Below are positions 17,292 through 24,838 of a stretch of 27,119 nt of DNA, in pieces. The stretch lies in IMG/VR virus record IMGVR_UViG_3300006802_000441, positions 1 to 27,119 of that record. One strand, given 5' to 3'. The position numbers and the translations under genes are program-made. Every line of letters starts with the position of its first letter. The stretch's first letter is position 1. Below the pieces are notes generated by a model that was not told the origin of the DNA, did no database searches, and worked only from the letters and a program-made list of their open reading frames with translations. The stretch is from a virus.

Positions 17292-18527
17292 CTATTCAGA
17301 AGACTCTTGAGGCGGTCTTCCTCCTACGCTGGGATCAACATTACTTCCCGCTATGTTCTGCGGAATTCTAATACAATCACATTGTTCGTCATCCATTGGC
17401 TCTAGTCTTAGCTGTTTTCTAGCCTCGTTAACAGTAGCAATACCGCCGTTAACTAACATGCTCCAATATTGTGCCTGACTTTTAGCATCAGGTCTTAAAG
17501 CCGTTACTTCCAGTGTATTAGGTTTAACTTTTACATCTGGCCCAAAAAAATGAGCAAAAGCACTAGCAAATTGATCTAATATAGGAATTACTGTAAATTC
17601 AAAAAATAATTTCTCATTAGCACCAATGTTAGCGTTATTACCACTTCTTAATAGAACATAAGGAACACCTAAAGCTTTACTCATATCTTGTTGTAATCTA
17701 TCTACACTGTTTTCGAAATCTAATTCTTTGAAGTTAATATCACTAAACTTATCAATTTTTAAACCACCATCTAAAATGGCAGGACTTCTTGATCCGTTAA
17801 AGAAACTGGAATAATTTTGTCTCCACTGCTGAAGAACTCTTTCTTTAATTTTAGCACTTAACATATTATCTGTTGTTAATACTAACCCAGGTACTGCATT
17901 GTTCTTAAAGAATTGTTGTTGAAAATTTAATACAGAATAATAAGTATTAAATAATGTTTCTAAACTAGCTAACCTACTAGTACCTCTATGAATATCATCA
18001 TCATCGTCGTCTTTCACATGGATAATTTCATCAGTATTAAAATAAATGGTTCCTTTAGAATTAGTTTTTCTTGGATTAAAAAACCCGAAATACTCATCAT
18101 CCATTGGAGTATATTCAAAATGAGATACTAAGCCTTTCGTATCTCCTACTATGGATACGTTGTTAGCAGGTAGTAAATAAATAGCACCAGCTAAAGAATC
18201 ATAATAGAAAAAAGCATTTCCGTCTAAAATGAAATCTAGAAAAGCTCTTCTAAAGAATCTAGTTCTATCTTCAAAAGTATTAGGATAAATATTAATTAGC
18301 TTATTTATCTTTTTAGTAGGACCTCCGCCCTCTACTACAAACGGAACACTAGCACAACCATTAACTATTAAAGTACAACATCTATTAATGATTTCTACTT
18401 CTCTATAAGCCTGCTTATAATCTTCAATATTAGCAGGTCCAGAAGTTGAAAAAGATCCTAATATAGAAGGAGCATTAGGACTAACTTTTTCACTTATCCA
18501 TTGTCTGGCGTCTTGCCACAGACTCAT
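17292..18527 (-). CDS. Portal protein, HK97 family
   Basis: A 411-residue protein, close to the usual length of HK97 portals. Typical blocks are VEIINRCCTLIVNGCASVPFVV near residue 45, a FRRAFLDFILDGNAFFYYD block, the IIHVKDDDDDDIHRGTSRL loop, and ALGVPYVLLRSGNNANIGANEKLFFEFTVIPI. The portal is the dodecameric ring for DNA packaging. It starts at 18527 with AGAAGGAG and overlaps the HNH gene by 38 bases. The five consecutive aspartates near residue 175 are an oddity but lie in a surface loop. Confidence 0.95.
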   Translation of the reverse strand: MSLWQDARQWISEKVSPNAPSILGSFSTSGPANIEDYKQAYREVEIINRCCTLIVNGCASVPFVVEGGGPTKKINKLINIYPNTFEDRTRFFRRAFLDFILDGNAFFYYDSLAGAIYLLPANNVSIVGDTKGLVSHFEYTPMDDEYFGFFNPRKTNSKGTIYFNTDEIIHVKDDDDDDIHRGTSRLASLETLFNTYYSVLNFQQQFFKNNAVPGLVLTTDNMLSAKIKERVLQQWRQNYSSFFNGSRSPAILDGGLKIDKFSDINFKELDFENSVDRLQQDMSKALGVPYVLLRSGNNANIGANEKLFFEFTVIPILDQFASAFAHFFGPDVKVKPNTLEVTALRPDAKSQAQYWSMLVNGGIATVNEARKQLRLEPMDDEQCDCIRIPQNIAGSNVDPSVGGRPPQESSE

Positions 18528-18924
18528 AGTATTTCTCCTTCTGAATTTTTACCCAATTCTTTATTTTAGGGACCATACTATTAGAGTATGTTTGTCCATA
18601 AATGTTATGTAATCTTTCATGATGAGCTTTACACAAAGTTAAACAATTTCTATCATCTAGTTCTTCTTTATGATCTACCATGAAATTATATCTACTAGTT
18701 CGTATTACGTTTACATCATCTTTATCTAAATTATTTTTCTCTAACCAGGTATGAAATAATTCACTTAAACTGTACATATGATGTAATTCTAAATTACTTT
18801 TCTTATTACATATGTAACAGCTACTTTTTTTTCTGTAATTTTTCTTTATAACGTCACGAACGTATTTGGTGGGAACTCTTTTCAATTTTTCTACCTTTTT
18901 AATTATGTTTTTATAATAACACAC
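18490..18924 (-). CDS. HNH endonuclease of the packaging module
   Basis: Contains a zinc-bound HNH motif: CYICNKKSNLELHHMY, then NCLTLCKAHHERLHNIYG. In HK97-like phages an HNH protein beside terminase and portal is needed for DNA end cutting and packaging; the place here, between terminase and portal, fits that role. The frame begins with GTG at 18924. A TTG at 18885 (AAGG upstream) just before the conserved domain is a good alternative start, giving ~131 residues. Confidence 0.85.
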   Translation of the reverse strand: MCYYKNIIKKVEKLKRVPTKYVRDVIKKNYRKKSSCYICNKKSNLELHHMYSLSELFHTWLEKNNLDKDDVNVIRTSRYNFMVDHKEELDDRNCLTLCKAHHERLHNIYGQTYSNSMVPKIKNWVKIQKEKYYESVARRQTMDK

Positions 18925-18952
18925 TCTTTACAAAGAGACTATTTTTTATTTT

Positions 18953-19222
18953 TTAAGAACTCTTTTTCTTTTTTAAAGTAGCTTTATTAGTCTTTTTGTT
19001 GTATTTATAGCTACTTGCAGGATTATTAGAAGCTTTAGCAGCTCTGTCTTTTGCACGCTGTGCAGGTGTCATACTATTTCTTTTTTCGCCTTTTTTTGTC
19101 AAATCTAAACTCCCTTTTTTTAATATACCAGACTTTTGTAGCTGACTTACTGCTACGGCTCTACTGTTTTTAACACCTTTAGATCTTAATTGTCTAGTTA
19201 ATCTTTCTAAAATTTTAGGCAT
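18953..19222 (-). CDS. Small basic phage protein, conserved in marine phages
   Basis: An 89-residue, lysine/arginine-rich protein with RLTRQLRSKGVKNSRAVAVS, KRNSMTPAQRAKDRAAK and YKYNKKTNKATLKKK. From memory, proteins with this same layout are common as small conserved genes next to packaging or structural genes in aquatic phages; they have no established function. High positive charge suggests nucleic-acid binding. It overlaps the terminase stop by eight bases. Confidence 0.7.
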   Translation of the reverse strand: MPKILERLTRQLRSKGVKNSRAVAVSQLQKSGILKKGSLDLTKKGEKRNSMTPAQRAKDRAAKASNNPASSYKYNKKTNKATLKKKKSS

Positions 19223-20567
19223 CGTCTTCCTCCTGTTGAGACTTACTCAACATACTATCAGCTAAGCTAAATATTTGTCCATTATTTTTAGCATAAGTAT
19301 ATATAGCATATCTAATAGCATCACACATATGAGAGTGATCATCGTGTTCTGGTTTTTGAGTTTCAGTTTTTAGATTCCATTTATACCCTGCCATGTCATT
19401 GTAAACATCTAAAGCATCAGCATGTATAGTTAATTTATCATTTTGTAATAAGGTTTGTATAAAAGCTATTCCATCATTAACATTTTTCATAGCTAATTCA
19501 CAATAAATATCATAATCATATGCTAAATCTTGTTTAGTTTGAGCACTAGCACTATCAATATAAATCATATCTATATTATATTCATCTATTAATTCTTGAA
19601 TAGCTTCTGCGTGTTGACTAGTACTAACGTTATTAGCCTTATAACTAGCTAACACGTAGTACTTATCTTCTATTATAGCTATTACACACATAGCAGTATC
19701 ATCTCTGAACCCCATATCAAGTCCAGCAATAACATCTATTCTATAGTCATCAGTATTTATTACTCTATCAAACTGATGTCTTTCTTCATCCACTTCATAG
19801 ATTTGCCCTTCGAACACGGCCCAGTCACAGTAATATTCTTGCATAAAAATATTTTTAGGAAGGGTTTTCTTAGCGTCTTCAATATCTTTTTCCTTAAGCA
19901 TTTTATTAGTATACCAAGGAAATCTAGCACTACCCCACTCACTATATTCAGGATCTTCTCCACGATTATAATAAGTATATAGATAATTTAATTTACCTCT
20001 AGGAGTGCTAATAAATAACGCTCTACTGTTATCGAAGGTGGATAGAGCAGGTCTTAAATCTCTAGTAAAATATTCATCATCATTGATAATAGCTGCTTCG
20101 TCAATAATTAATAGATGGGCTTGACGCCCAATTAAGCTATCTCTATTGTTAGCAGATAATAATCTAAATACACTACCATTAATTAATTCTACTATCTTAT
20201 CTTTACTATTAAATTTTACAGTTTCTAGTTTTAAATCTTTAATAAAATCAGTAACATAATCCCAAATAATACTACTTAAGTTGTAGTTAGGCGCTACAAC
20301 AATTACTTGTTGATTTGGTTCTAGTAATTTAGCTAGAGCTATAACAGCCGCAGCCCAACTTTTACCTGTACGTCGTGCAGATATATGCACCCAAAATCTG
20401 TTAGTTTCTAATCCTTCTATCATAGCCCACTGACTTTCATTGAATTCTAGTGGTACTCCAGGATTATATTTATTGGGTAATTTAGATAACAACTTAGTTA
20501 TCGGTAATTTAATAAATCTATCTTTAGCCTTTTTAGGCACTTCATCTGGTATTTCTGTTACTTCCAT
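19215..20567 (-). CDS. terL: Terminase large subunit (packaging ATPase-nuclease)
   Basis: A 450-residue protein. The ATPase has a terminase-type Walker A, ARRTGKS (residues 64-70), and Walker B, LLIIDEAAI (Asp156, Glu157). The C-terminal RNase H-like nuclease has Asp284 in AGLDMGFRDD, Asp338 in MIYIDSA and Asp416 in SHMCDAIRYAIY. It pumps DNA through the portal and cuts it. It starts at 20567, sharing its first base with the stop of the membrane GAF-like gene. Confidence 0.95.
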   Translation of the reverse strand: MEVTEIPDEVPKKAKDRFIKLPITKLLSKLPNKYNPGVPLEFNESQWAMIEGLETNRFWVHISARRTGKSWAAAVIALAKLLEPNQQVIVVAPNYNLSSIIWDYVTDFIKDLKLETVKFNSKDKIVELINGSVFRLLSANNRDSLIGRQAHLLIIDEAAIINDDEYFTRDLRPALSTFDNSRALFISTPRGKLNYLYTYYNRGEDPEYSEWGSARFPWYTNKMLKEKDIEDAKKTLPKNIFMQEYYCDWAVFEGQIYEVDEERHQFDRVINTDDYRIDVIAGLDMGFRDDTAMCVIAIIEDKYYVLASYKANNVSTSQHAEAIQELIDEYNIDMIYIDSASAQTKQDLAYDYDIYCELAMKNVNDGIAFIQTLLQNDKLTIHADALDVYNDMAGYKWNLKTETQKPEHDDHSHMCDAIRYAIYTYAKNNGQIFSLADSMLSKSQQEEDDA

Positions 20568-21160
20568 TATCTTAATAATTTTCCTAAATCTATTGATGCT
20601 TCTCTTAATTTTTTACAGTATAATTCTTTTTTGTACTTCATAGGATAATTTCTATCAAAAGATATAGTTACTTCTCCTATTAAATAGGGAGTATTTATAG
20701 GAACTGCTATAGCTCCTACTTTTTCCTCTCTAAGTTCTTCTGTTACTATACTGAACTGGTCTACACTTATTCTGACACAATGACCTTTTAATAATTCTTT
20801 ATAATAATAGGCTTTATCAGACATAGGAACATTTACATATCTATCTGTTATAGTATAATAATTATCAGGAAATACATCATGAATTACAGTTAGTAAAGGT
20901 TTTTTAGTTTTGTCATTGTTAGAGAATATAACTAAGGAAACTCTTCTTACATCAGACCCTATTGAGTCGTATAAATTGTTTAAAATATAATCTATTACTA
21001 ATATATTTTTATTCGCTTTTTGAACAGTACTTTCTATTTTGCTAGAAGTTATTGATAAAGATACAACTAGTAAAAATACAGCAGCGGCGGTTAGTATATT
21101 GGAGGTTAAAGATAATACGGTATTAAGAGATAAATGAGTAATTTGCTTCTTAAAGGTCAT
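20567..21160 (-). CDS. Membrane-anchored GAF-like protein, copy 2
   Basis: A 197-residue protein with one N-terminal membrane segment (~17-38, NTVLSLTSNILTAAAVFLLVV), a short coiled linker and a compact sensor-like domain. The domain has SDVRRVSLVIFS (69-80) and ends GAIAVPINTPYLIGEVTISFDR. The same strand order is in the gene just upstream, so they are tandem paralogs. This copy lacks the FHNG motif of its partner. I do not know the function. It starts inside the stop region of the upstream gene (11-base overlap), so both are made together and may interact. Confidence 0.6.
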   Translation of the reverse strand: MTFKKQITHLSLNTVLSLTSNILTAAAVFLLVVSLSITSSKIESTVQKANKNILVIDYILNNLYDSIGSDVRRVSLVIFSNNDKTKKPLLTVIHDVFPDNYYTITDRYVNVPMSDKAYYYKELLKGHCVRISVDQFSIVTEELREEKVGAIAVPINTPYLIGEVTISFDRNYPMKYKKELYCKKLREASIDLGKLLR

Positions 21161-21815
21161 CAGATAACCTCTCCATTTTCTTAGTATAGTCTTTCAGTAT
21201 ATCTATAACTGAACTATCTACTTCTTGTCTTCTAGTATAACTTATAGATATAAAGCCAATTAAGTAATTATTAGCATATACAGGACATTTAATATCTAAC
21301 TTAGTGCCTACTTTATTCATTATATTTCTTAATAATAAATTAGTAGTATTAGAAGTAGTTAAATAACATTTCTTCTCTAAAAGTTTTTGTAACCCAACTG
21401 GATCTATAGATAAATGAATTTCTTGTAGATCCGTTATACTATTACTAGTACCAATAGCTATTTGTTGATGACTTGCACTATAAAATAAAAATGCTACACC
21501 ATTTAATCCACTTTTACCGTTATGAAACTTAAATAAAGTAGCTCTATCAGATTCTGTTTCATCTAAAACTCTAGATAATAATATATTAATTTTTAAATTT
21601 CTTTTTATGTTATCTTCAAGTTCTTTATCTAATTCTTCAGAAGTAGTAGGATGATCAATAATCATCATAACTTTTTCAAAATTATCTACTCCTACATATA
21701 TTAAAGCAATCATAAAAATAGTTACTATGCATATTATACTAGTAAAAAATATCTTATATAAACTAGTATTTTGTAAATAATTAAATATAGGCTCTAAATT
21801 AAGTTTTCCTAACAT
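21150..21815 (-). CDS. Membrane-anchored GAF-like protein, copy 1 (FHNG motif)
   Basis: A 221-residue protein with one membrane helix (~21-43) and a helical linker (residues 45-85). The likely cytoplasmic domain runs SDRATLFKFHNGKSG (89-103), GVAFLFYSASHQQIAIG, and IKCPVYANNYLIGFISISYT near the end. The strand-helix order and final liGxxxIxY pattern are GAF-like. Such single-helix FHNG proteins appear to recur in aquatic phages as unnamed genes (from memory). It lies between PhoH and its paralog. Possible roles are lysis timing or superinfection exclusion; none is shown. Confidence 0.6.
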   Translation of the reverse strand: MLGKLNLEPIFNYLQNTSLYKIFFTSIICIVTIFMIALIYVGVDNFEKVMMIIDHPTTSEELDKELEDNIKRNLKINILLSRVLDETESDRATLFKFHNGKSGLNGVAFLFYSASHQQIAIGTSNSITDLQEIHLSIDPVGLQKLLEKKCYLTTSNTTNLLLRNIMNKVGTKLDIKCPVYANNYLIGFISISYTRRQEVDSSVIDILKDYTKKMERLSDDL

Positions 21816-21816
21816 A

Positions 21817-22488
21817 TTACTGGGTTCCTATGTGTTTTAAAATCTCCTTAACCAGTTCACTTCTAACTACGTCTTCTTTATTAAAAGTTAAAATGTTGAC
21901 TAACTCACAGTCATTTAAAGTATCATTACAATAAATCAAACCGTTATTTAACCTATGAAGGTCACTACTACTAGGATCTCCATTTATGACTACAGTAACA
22001 TTTTCTCCGAACCTAGTTAAGAACATCTTCATTTGTTCTAAAGTAGTATTTTGCGCTTCATCTAATATAATAAAACAATTAGATAAAGTTCTTCCTCTTA
22101 AGTATGCTAGAGCAGCAATCTCTATTTCTCCTGTCTCCAACATTTTATGAACCTTTTTAGGACCCCATCTACTTTCTAAAGCATCATATAAAGGTCTTAA
22201 ATAAGGATCTAACTTATCTTCTATAGTACCTGGTAAATAACCTAATTTTTCTCCAGCATCTACTGCAGGTCTTACTAATATTATTTTATCTATACTTTGA
22301 CTATCAAAAGCTTTACAAGCTTTATATACTGCTAAAAAGGTCTTGCCAACACCTGCAGCCCCTAAAGTGATAGTAACTGGAAAATTTTCTATACTTTCCA
22401 TATATATTTTTTGATTTATATTTAAAGGTCTTATATTCTTAACGTAATTAGATTTTTCAAACTTCTCGTTATTATAAGATTTTTTCAT
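21817..22488 (-). CDS. phoH: PhoH-family ATPase
   Basis: A 223-residue P-loop protein with Walker A GAAGVGKT (43-50), IILVRPAVDAGEKLGYLPG, Walker B IILDEAQN (140-147), and TRFGENVTVVINGD. This is the full core of PhoH. PhoH is one of the commonest host-like genes in marine phages; its role is unclear and may involve RNA or phosphate metabolism. It begins on a TAATG overlap with the peptidase gene and has AGGAG upstream. It is placed among late genes, not early. Confidence 0.95.
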   Translation of the reverse strand: MKKSYNNEKFEKSNYVKNIRPLNINQKIYMESIENFPVTITLGAAGVGKTFLAVYKACKAFDSQSIDKIILVRPAVDAGEKLGYLPGTIEDKLDPYLRPLYDALESRWGPKKVHKMLETGEIEIAALAYLRGRTLSNCFIILDEAQNTTLEQMKMFLTRFGENVTVVINGDPSSSDLHRLNNGLIYCNDTLNDCELVNILTFNKEDVVRSELVKEILKHIGTQ

Positions 22489-22916
22489 TAATTCTCCTGA
22501 CTTAAATCTCTATGAACGCCTGTATTATTAAAAGGAATATCATAGAACCAGTAATAGTAGGTTAAATCTCTTACATCAGTAACTTCATAAGCTAGATGAT
22601 CTAATGCTACTGTTTTTGTAGGTAGATATACTAAACATACTGCGTGATTTGGTCTATCATTGCTTCCATGTATATTACAAACTCCTACACTTATGTCAGA
22701 GCTATTTAATATTTGTAGATCATTTATTATATCACCACAAGTAATAGCAAATCCATCACAATCATCCTTGAATCTTAAGTTGTTATTAACCATTTCCTTA
22801 TAGCTTCTAAAATCTTCAGATGTTTGGAATTGATCAAAATCACCTACATAAGTAAATAGATTCTTTACTTTATTGTATATTATATCTAATTGATCTAATA
22901 TTTGTTCCTCAGTCAT
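22488..22916 (-). CDS. Transglutaminase-like cysteine peptidase
   Basis: A 142-residue protein with the catalytic set of bacterial transglutaminase-like cysteine peptidases: Cys53 in DDCDGFAITCG, His91 in PNHAVCLVYL and Asp106 in VALDHLAYEV. It starts at ATG 22916 (AAAGGA upstream); the longer frame to 23066 would overlap the lipoprotein gene and is rejected. It is coupled by TAATG to the lipoprotein gene above and to phoH below. A cell-wall or processing role is possible, given the lipoprotein neighbour. The substrate is unknown. Confidence 0.8.
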   Translation of the reverse strand: MTEEQILDQLDIIYNKVKNLFTYVGDFDQFQTSEDFRSYKEMVNNNLRFKDDCDGFAITCGDIINDLQILNSSDISVGVCNIHGSNDRPNHAVCLVYLPTKTVALDHLAYEVTDVRDLTYYYWFYDIPFNNTGVHRDLSQEN

Positions 22917-23086
22917 TATCTTTTTTCCTTTGCGCACAAAGACTCTACTCTTGTCTTTTTGTTTGCGCACATTTTTATATGTCCTATACTTGTATTTACT
23001 ACTGCTTTTCCTGGTCGAAAAGGCCCTGTTTTTACTGGGTCGCAGCTTGCTAAAAATACTAAGCATAATATAATTATAAATTTCAT
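22916..23086 (-). CDS. Small lipoprotein (possible o-spanin-like)
   Basis: A 56-codon gene: MKFIIILCLVFLASCDPVKT... . The hydrophobic start and LASC lipobox make Cys15 the expected lipidated residue. Asp follows that Cys, which in enteric bacteria retains lipoproteins in the inner membrane. The mature part is short and basic with two more Cys. It fits perfectly between neighbours: its ATG shares a base with the stop of the small terminase and its stop shares a base with the ATG of the peptidase, both TAATG. Size and lipobox recall Rz1-type spanins, but no membrane partner (Rz) is visible, so this is tentative. Confidence 0.75.
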   Translation of the reverse strand: MKFIIILCLVFLASCDPVKTGPFRPGKAVVNTSIGHIKMCANKKTRVESLCAKEKR

Positions 23087-23544
23087 TAATCTGTTAGCAA
23101 ATCGTTCATTAGTTTATCGTAATTATTAACTTGTATGGCTACTGCAGGACCTTGCTTTTCTTTAGGTCTTATGCTAGTTTCTTCATCTTTAAGATGTTTT
23201 AACCAATCTAACAAGTCTTTCTTACTAAGAACGCCTGTTTCCTCTGCTTCCTCTAATTTTTTATCAATTACTTTATTTATTAAAGCTAATCTTTTATTTC
23301 TATGTACATATCCCTGAGTTAATAAAACTCCATTTATATAATTCTCTACTTCTTTTTTAGCTATAATGCTAGTCACTAAGTCTTGAGAAATATCATACAT
23401 ATTAGATAGATCTTCTACGCTTATACCAGACATATGATCATTAGCTATAGATAAATATATAGGATCAAGTTTAGGAGCTTCTAAACTTTTAACTAAATTA
23501 CTTTCTAATGTGTCTGTTTTGATTACTACTTGATTATCTCTCAT
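23086..23544 (-). CDS. Probable terminase small subunit
   Basis: A 152-residue helical protein. Residues ~35-65 (MSGISVEDLSNMYDISQDLVTSIIAKKEVENYI) look like a helix-turn-helix, followed by YVHRNKRLALINKVIDKKLEEAEETG and a charged C-terminus. DNA-binding N-terminus, helical middle and position in the packaging cluster, before the large terminase, support a small terminase subunit. It is separated from terL by five genes, which is unusual. Alternatively it is another DNA-binding regulator. Confidence 0.6.
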   Translation of the reverse strand: MRDNQVVIKTDTLESNLVKSLEAPKLDPIYLSIANDHMSGISVEDLSNMYDISQDLVTSIIAKKEVENYINGVLLTQGYVHRNKRLALINKVIDKKLEEAEETGVLSKKDLLDWLKHLKDEETSIRPKEKQGPAVAIQVNNYDKLMNDLLTD

Positions 23545-23995
23545 AATTAATTTGAACCTCTAAATTTATGACCCCAAATGGGTCAAATAATCCTTCATCT
23601 GTTTCTAAAGTTAAAACTCTGCTATCTACTACACATAAATTTCGTGAACTTTCTCTGTATCTAAAACTATTAACAACATATTCAATATCGTCTACAAGCT
23701 TTTCGCAATCTGTAATTACATCTCCACTGCTTCTTACGTACCCTCGTATGTTTATACTTAGAGTTCCATATTTAATATTAGAACCACTGTGAGTAATACT
23801 ATCAACTACATTATAAACACATACGCAAGGAAAATCATTGATTTCATCCATGAATTTATATTTATTGAATACATTATCAAATACATTTGATTGGTATGTG
23901 TAGGGCTGTCTATAAGCTAAAGGGCTAGTATCTGTGCTAGTATTTATTTCTTTTAAAGCGGATACTAAATTAGACAAAATTTCTCTTCTTTTCAT
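23534..23995 (-). CDS. Tail terminator-like protein, copy B (first gene of the late operon)
   Basis: A 153-residue paralog of the gene at 10893-11348. Shared blocks, by eye, are YTYQSNVFDNVFNKYKFMDEINDFP, LSINIRGY, VDDIEYVV and ETDEGLF. It begins the leftward operon, well away from the tail genes. I chose ATG 23995 over 24013 because a TATAAG box lies just upstream, so the earlier ATG would not be transcribed. No Shine-Dalgarno is seen, so the message may be leaderless. Whether it also forms part of the virion, or regulates something, is unknown. Confidence 0.65.
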   Translation of the reverse strand: MKRREILSNLVSALKEINTSTDTSPLAYRQPYTYQSNVFDNVFNKYKFMDEINDFPCVCVYNVVDSITHSGSNIKYGTLSINIRGYVRSSGDVITDCEKLVDDIEYVVNSFRYRESSRNLCVVDSRVLTLETDEGLFDPFGVINLEVQINYER

Positions 23996-24004
23996 GGTTT
24001 TTAT

Positions 24005-24032
24005 CTTATACAAATTTTAAGCATGATGCTAA
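24005..24032 (-). promoter_or_regulatory. Promoter of the leftward late operon with palindrome
   Basis: On the minus strand: TTAGCA (24032-24027), 16 bases, TATAAG (24010-24005), giving a start a few bases before ATG 23995. The perfect palindrome AGCAT-G-ATGCT (24020-24030) lies between the boxes, a typical repressor position. AT-rich background lowers certainty. Confidence 0.4.
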
Positions 24033-24050
24033 TTTTATTTTTTTATTTTA

Positions 24051-24097
24051 TTGCTTGATACACAAAGAAAATGTATTCTAATAACTAATTGAAGGAG
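24051..24097 (+). promoter_or_regulatory. Rightward promoter and ribosome site
   Basis: TTGCTT (24051-24056), 17 bases, TATTCT (24074-24079), then the ribosome site GAAGGAG (24091-24097) and ATG 24105. It is divergent from the late promoter. Confidence 0.5.
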
Positions 24098-24104
24098 AAA
24101 AAAT

Positions 24105-24260
24105 ATGAACGAAGTGGAAGAAAGTTTTTCAAAAATTATAAAAACAAAAAAATTTAACATTTACTTATGCGGAAGGCAAACAGGCAAGTCTACTTTTTGT
24201 AGACAACAAAGAGTTAGGAACAAAGAATTGGCTAAGAGAAGAGTATGGAATTATAGATGA
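24105..24260 (+). CDS. Small ORF, probably frameshifted at an A7 tract
   Basis: The ORF has an excellent ribosome site and reads 51 codons, ending by an ATGA overlap with the hydrolase gene. Its second half is Arg/Lys/Cys-rich with a P-loop-like GRQTGKST. The +1 frame past the A7 tract (24146-24152) is open to a TAA at 24274-24276 and reads far more like a protein: LTFTYAEGKQASLLFVDNK, then KELGTKNWLREEYGIIDDAG. I think the second reading is the real one, with an extra A in the run (sequencing error or natural mutation), giving ~56 residues. Function unknown either way. Confidence 0.45.
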   Translation: MNEVEESFSKIIKTKKFNIYLCGRQTGKSTFCRQQRVRNKELAKRRVWNYR

Positions 24261-24784
24261 CGCTGGTAGTAGGTAAATTTTATAAAGATAAATTGTATAT
24301 GTGTTCTGATAGAATAAGTGCAGAATCAGATTCAGGAGAATTCTTCTTATTAAATGAAGATAAAATTATACAATTAGGAAACTGGTATATTGGATATTGT
24401 GGTAGTTATTTATTAAGAGATATTATTAAATATAGATTAACTAACTATAAAATGTTTAACAAGAAATGCACAAAGAAAACATTAATAAAAAAGATAGTAC
24501 CAGAAATACAAAAATGTTTACAAGAAGAAAAAGCATTAAGCAATTCAAAAATACCTGGAGAATTGTTAGTAGGTAGTTCTGCAGGATTATTTGTTATACA
24601 ATGTGATTTTAGTGTTCTAGAAATAAATAGATATGCCATTGGAGCAGGTAATAAACATGCTACAAGTTTATTAGCTAGTACGAATTTTAGTTGTGAAAAA
24701 GTTATTAAAAAGGTGTCAAAGATAAATGTATTTGTAAGTTGCCCCGCAAAGCAGAGACTGATTTTTGAAAAAAATCCCAAATAA
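24257..24784 (+). CDS. Proteasome-beta/HslV-like Ntn hydrolase
   Basis: A 175-residue protein starting MTLVVGKFYKDKLYMCSDR. After Met removal Thr1 would be the nucleophile, with Asp17 (CSDR) and Lys35 (EDKIIQL) near the positions of the HslV Asp17/Lys33 pair. Further typical parts are NWYIGYCGS and RYAIGAGNKHATSLLAS. Length equals HslV (~175). Phages carry such proteins singly without the HslU ATPase; the role is unknown. The last ~15 codons (from ~24739) are more GC-rich than the rest, and the compositional break begins here, so the C-terminus could be foreign. Confidence 0.75.
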   Translation: MTLVVGKFYKDKLYMCSDRISAESDSGEFFLLNEDKIIQLGNWYIGYCGSYLLRDIIKYRLTNYKMFNKKCTKKTLIKKIVPEIQKCLQEEKALSNSKIPGELLVGSSAGLFVIQCDFSVLEINRYAIGAGNKHATSLLASTNFSCEKVIKKVSKINVFVSCPAKQRLIFEKNPK

Positions 24785-24838
24785 TTTTCGGGGTGAGGGG
24801 CGATCTGTAGTTCCACAACCTCAAGTCGTAGAACCGCC
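24740..24838. other. Compositional junction
   Basis: Upstream DNA is strongly AT-rich with A/T-ending codons. From here to the window end it is about half G+C, and gene style, promoters and repeats all change. The plus frame open from 24760 to a TAG at 24855 reads like the proline-rich end of a protein (VVPQPQVVEPPYALDA) with no credible start, possibly the tail of a broken gene. There is no integrase, target duplication or tRNA at the boundary. Confidence 0.6.

Noticed and set aside
22917-23066. Long N-terminal extension of the cysteine peptidase
   Set aside because: It is the lipoprotein gene read in another frame; ATG 22916 has a ribosome site and TAATG coupling.
24105-24260. P-loop GRQTGKST in the short ORF, resembling a terminase Walker A
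   Set aside because: The alternate frame after the A7 run looks more like real protein; the motif is probably a coincidence of the wrong frame.
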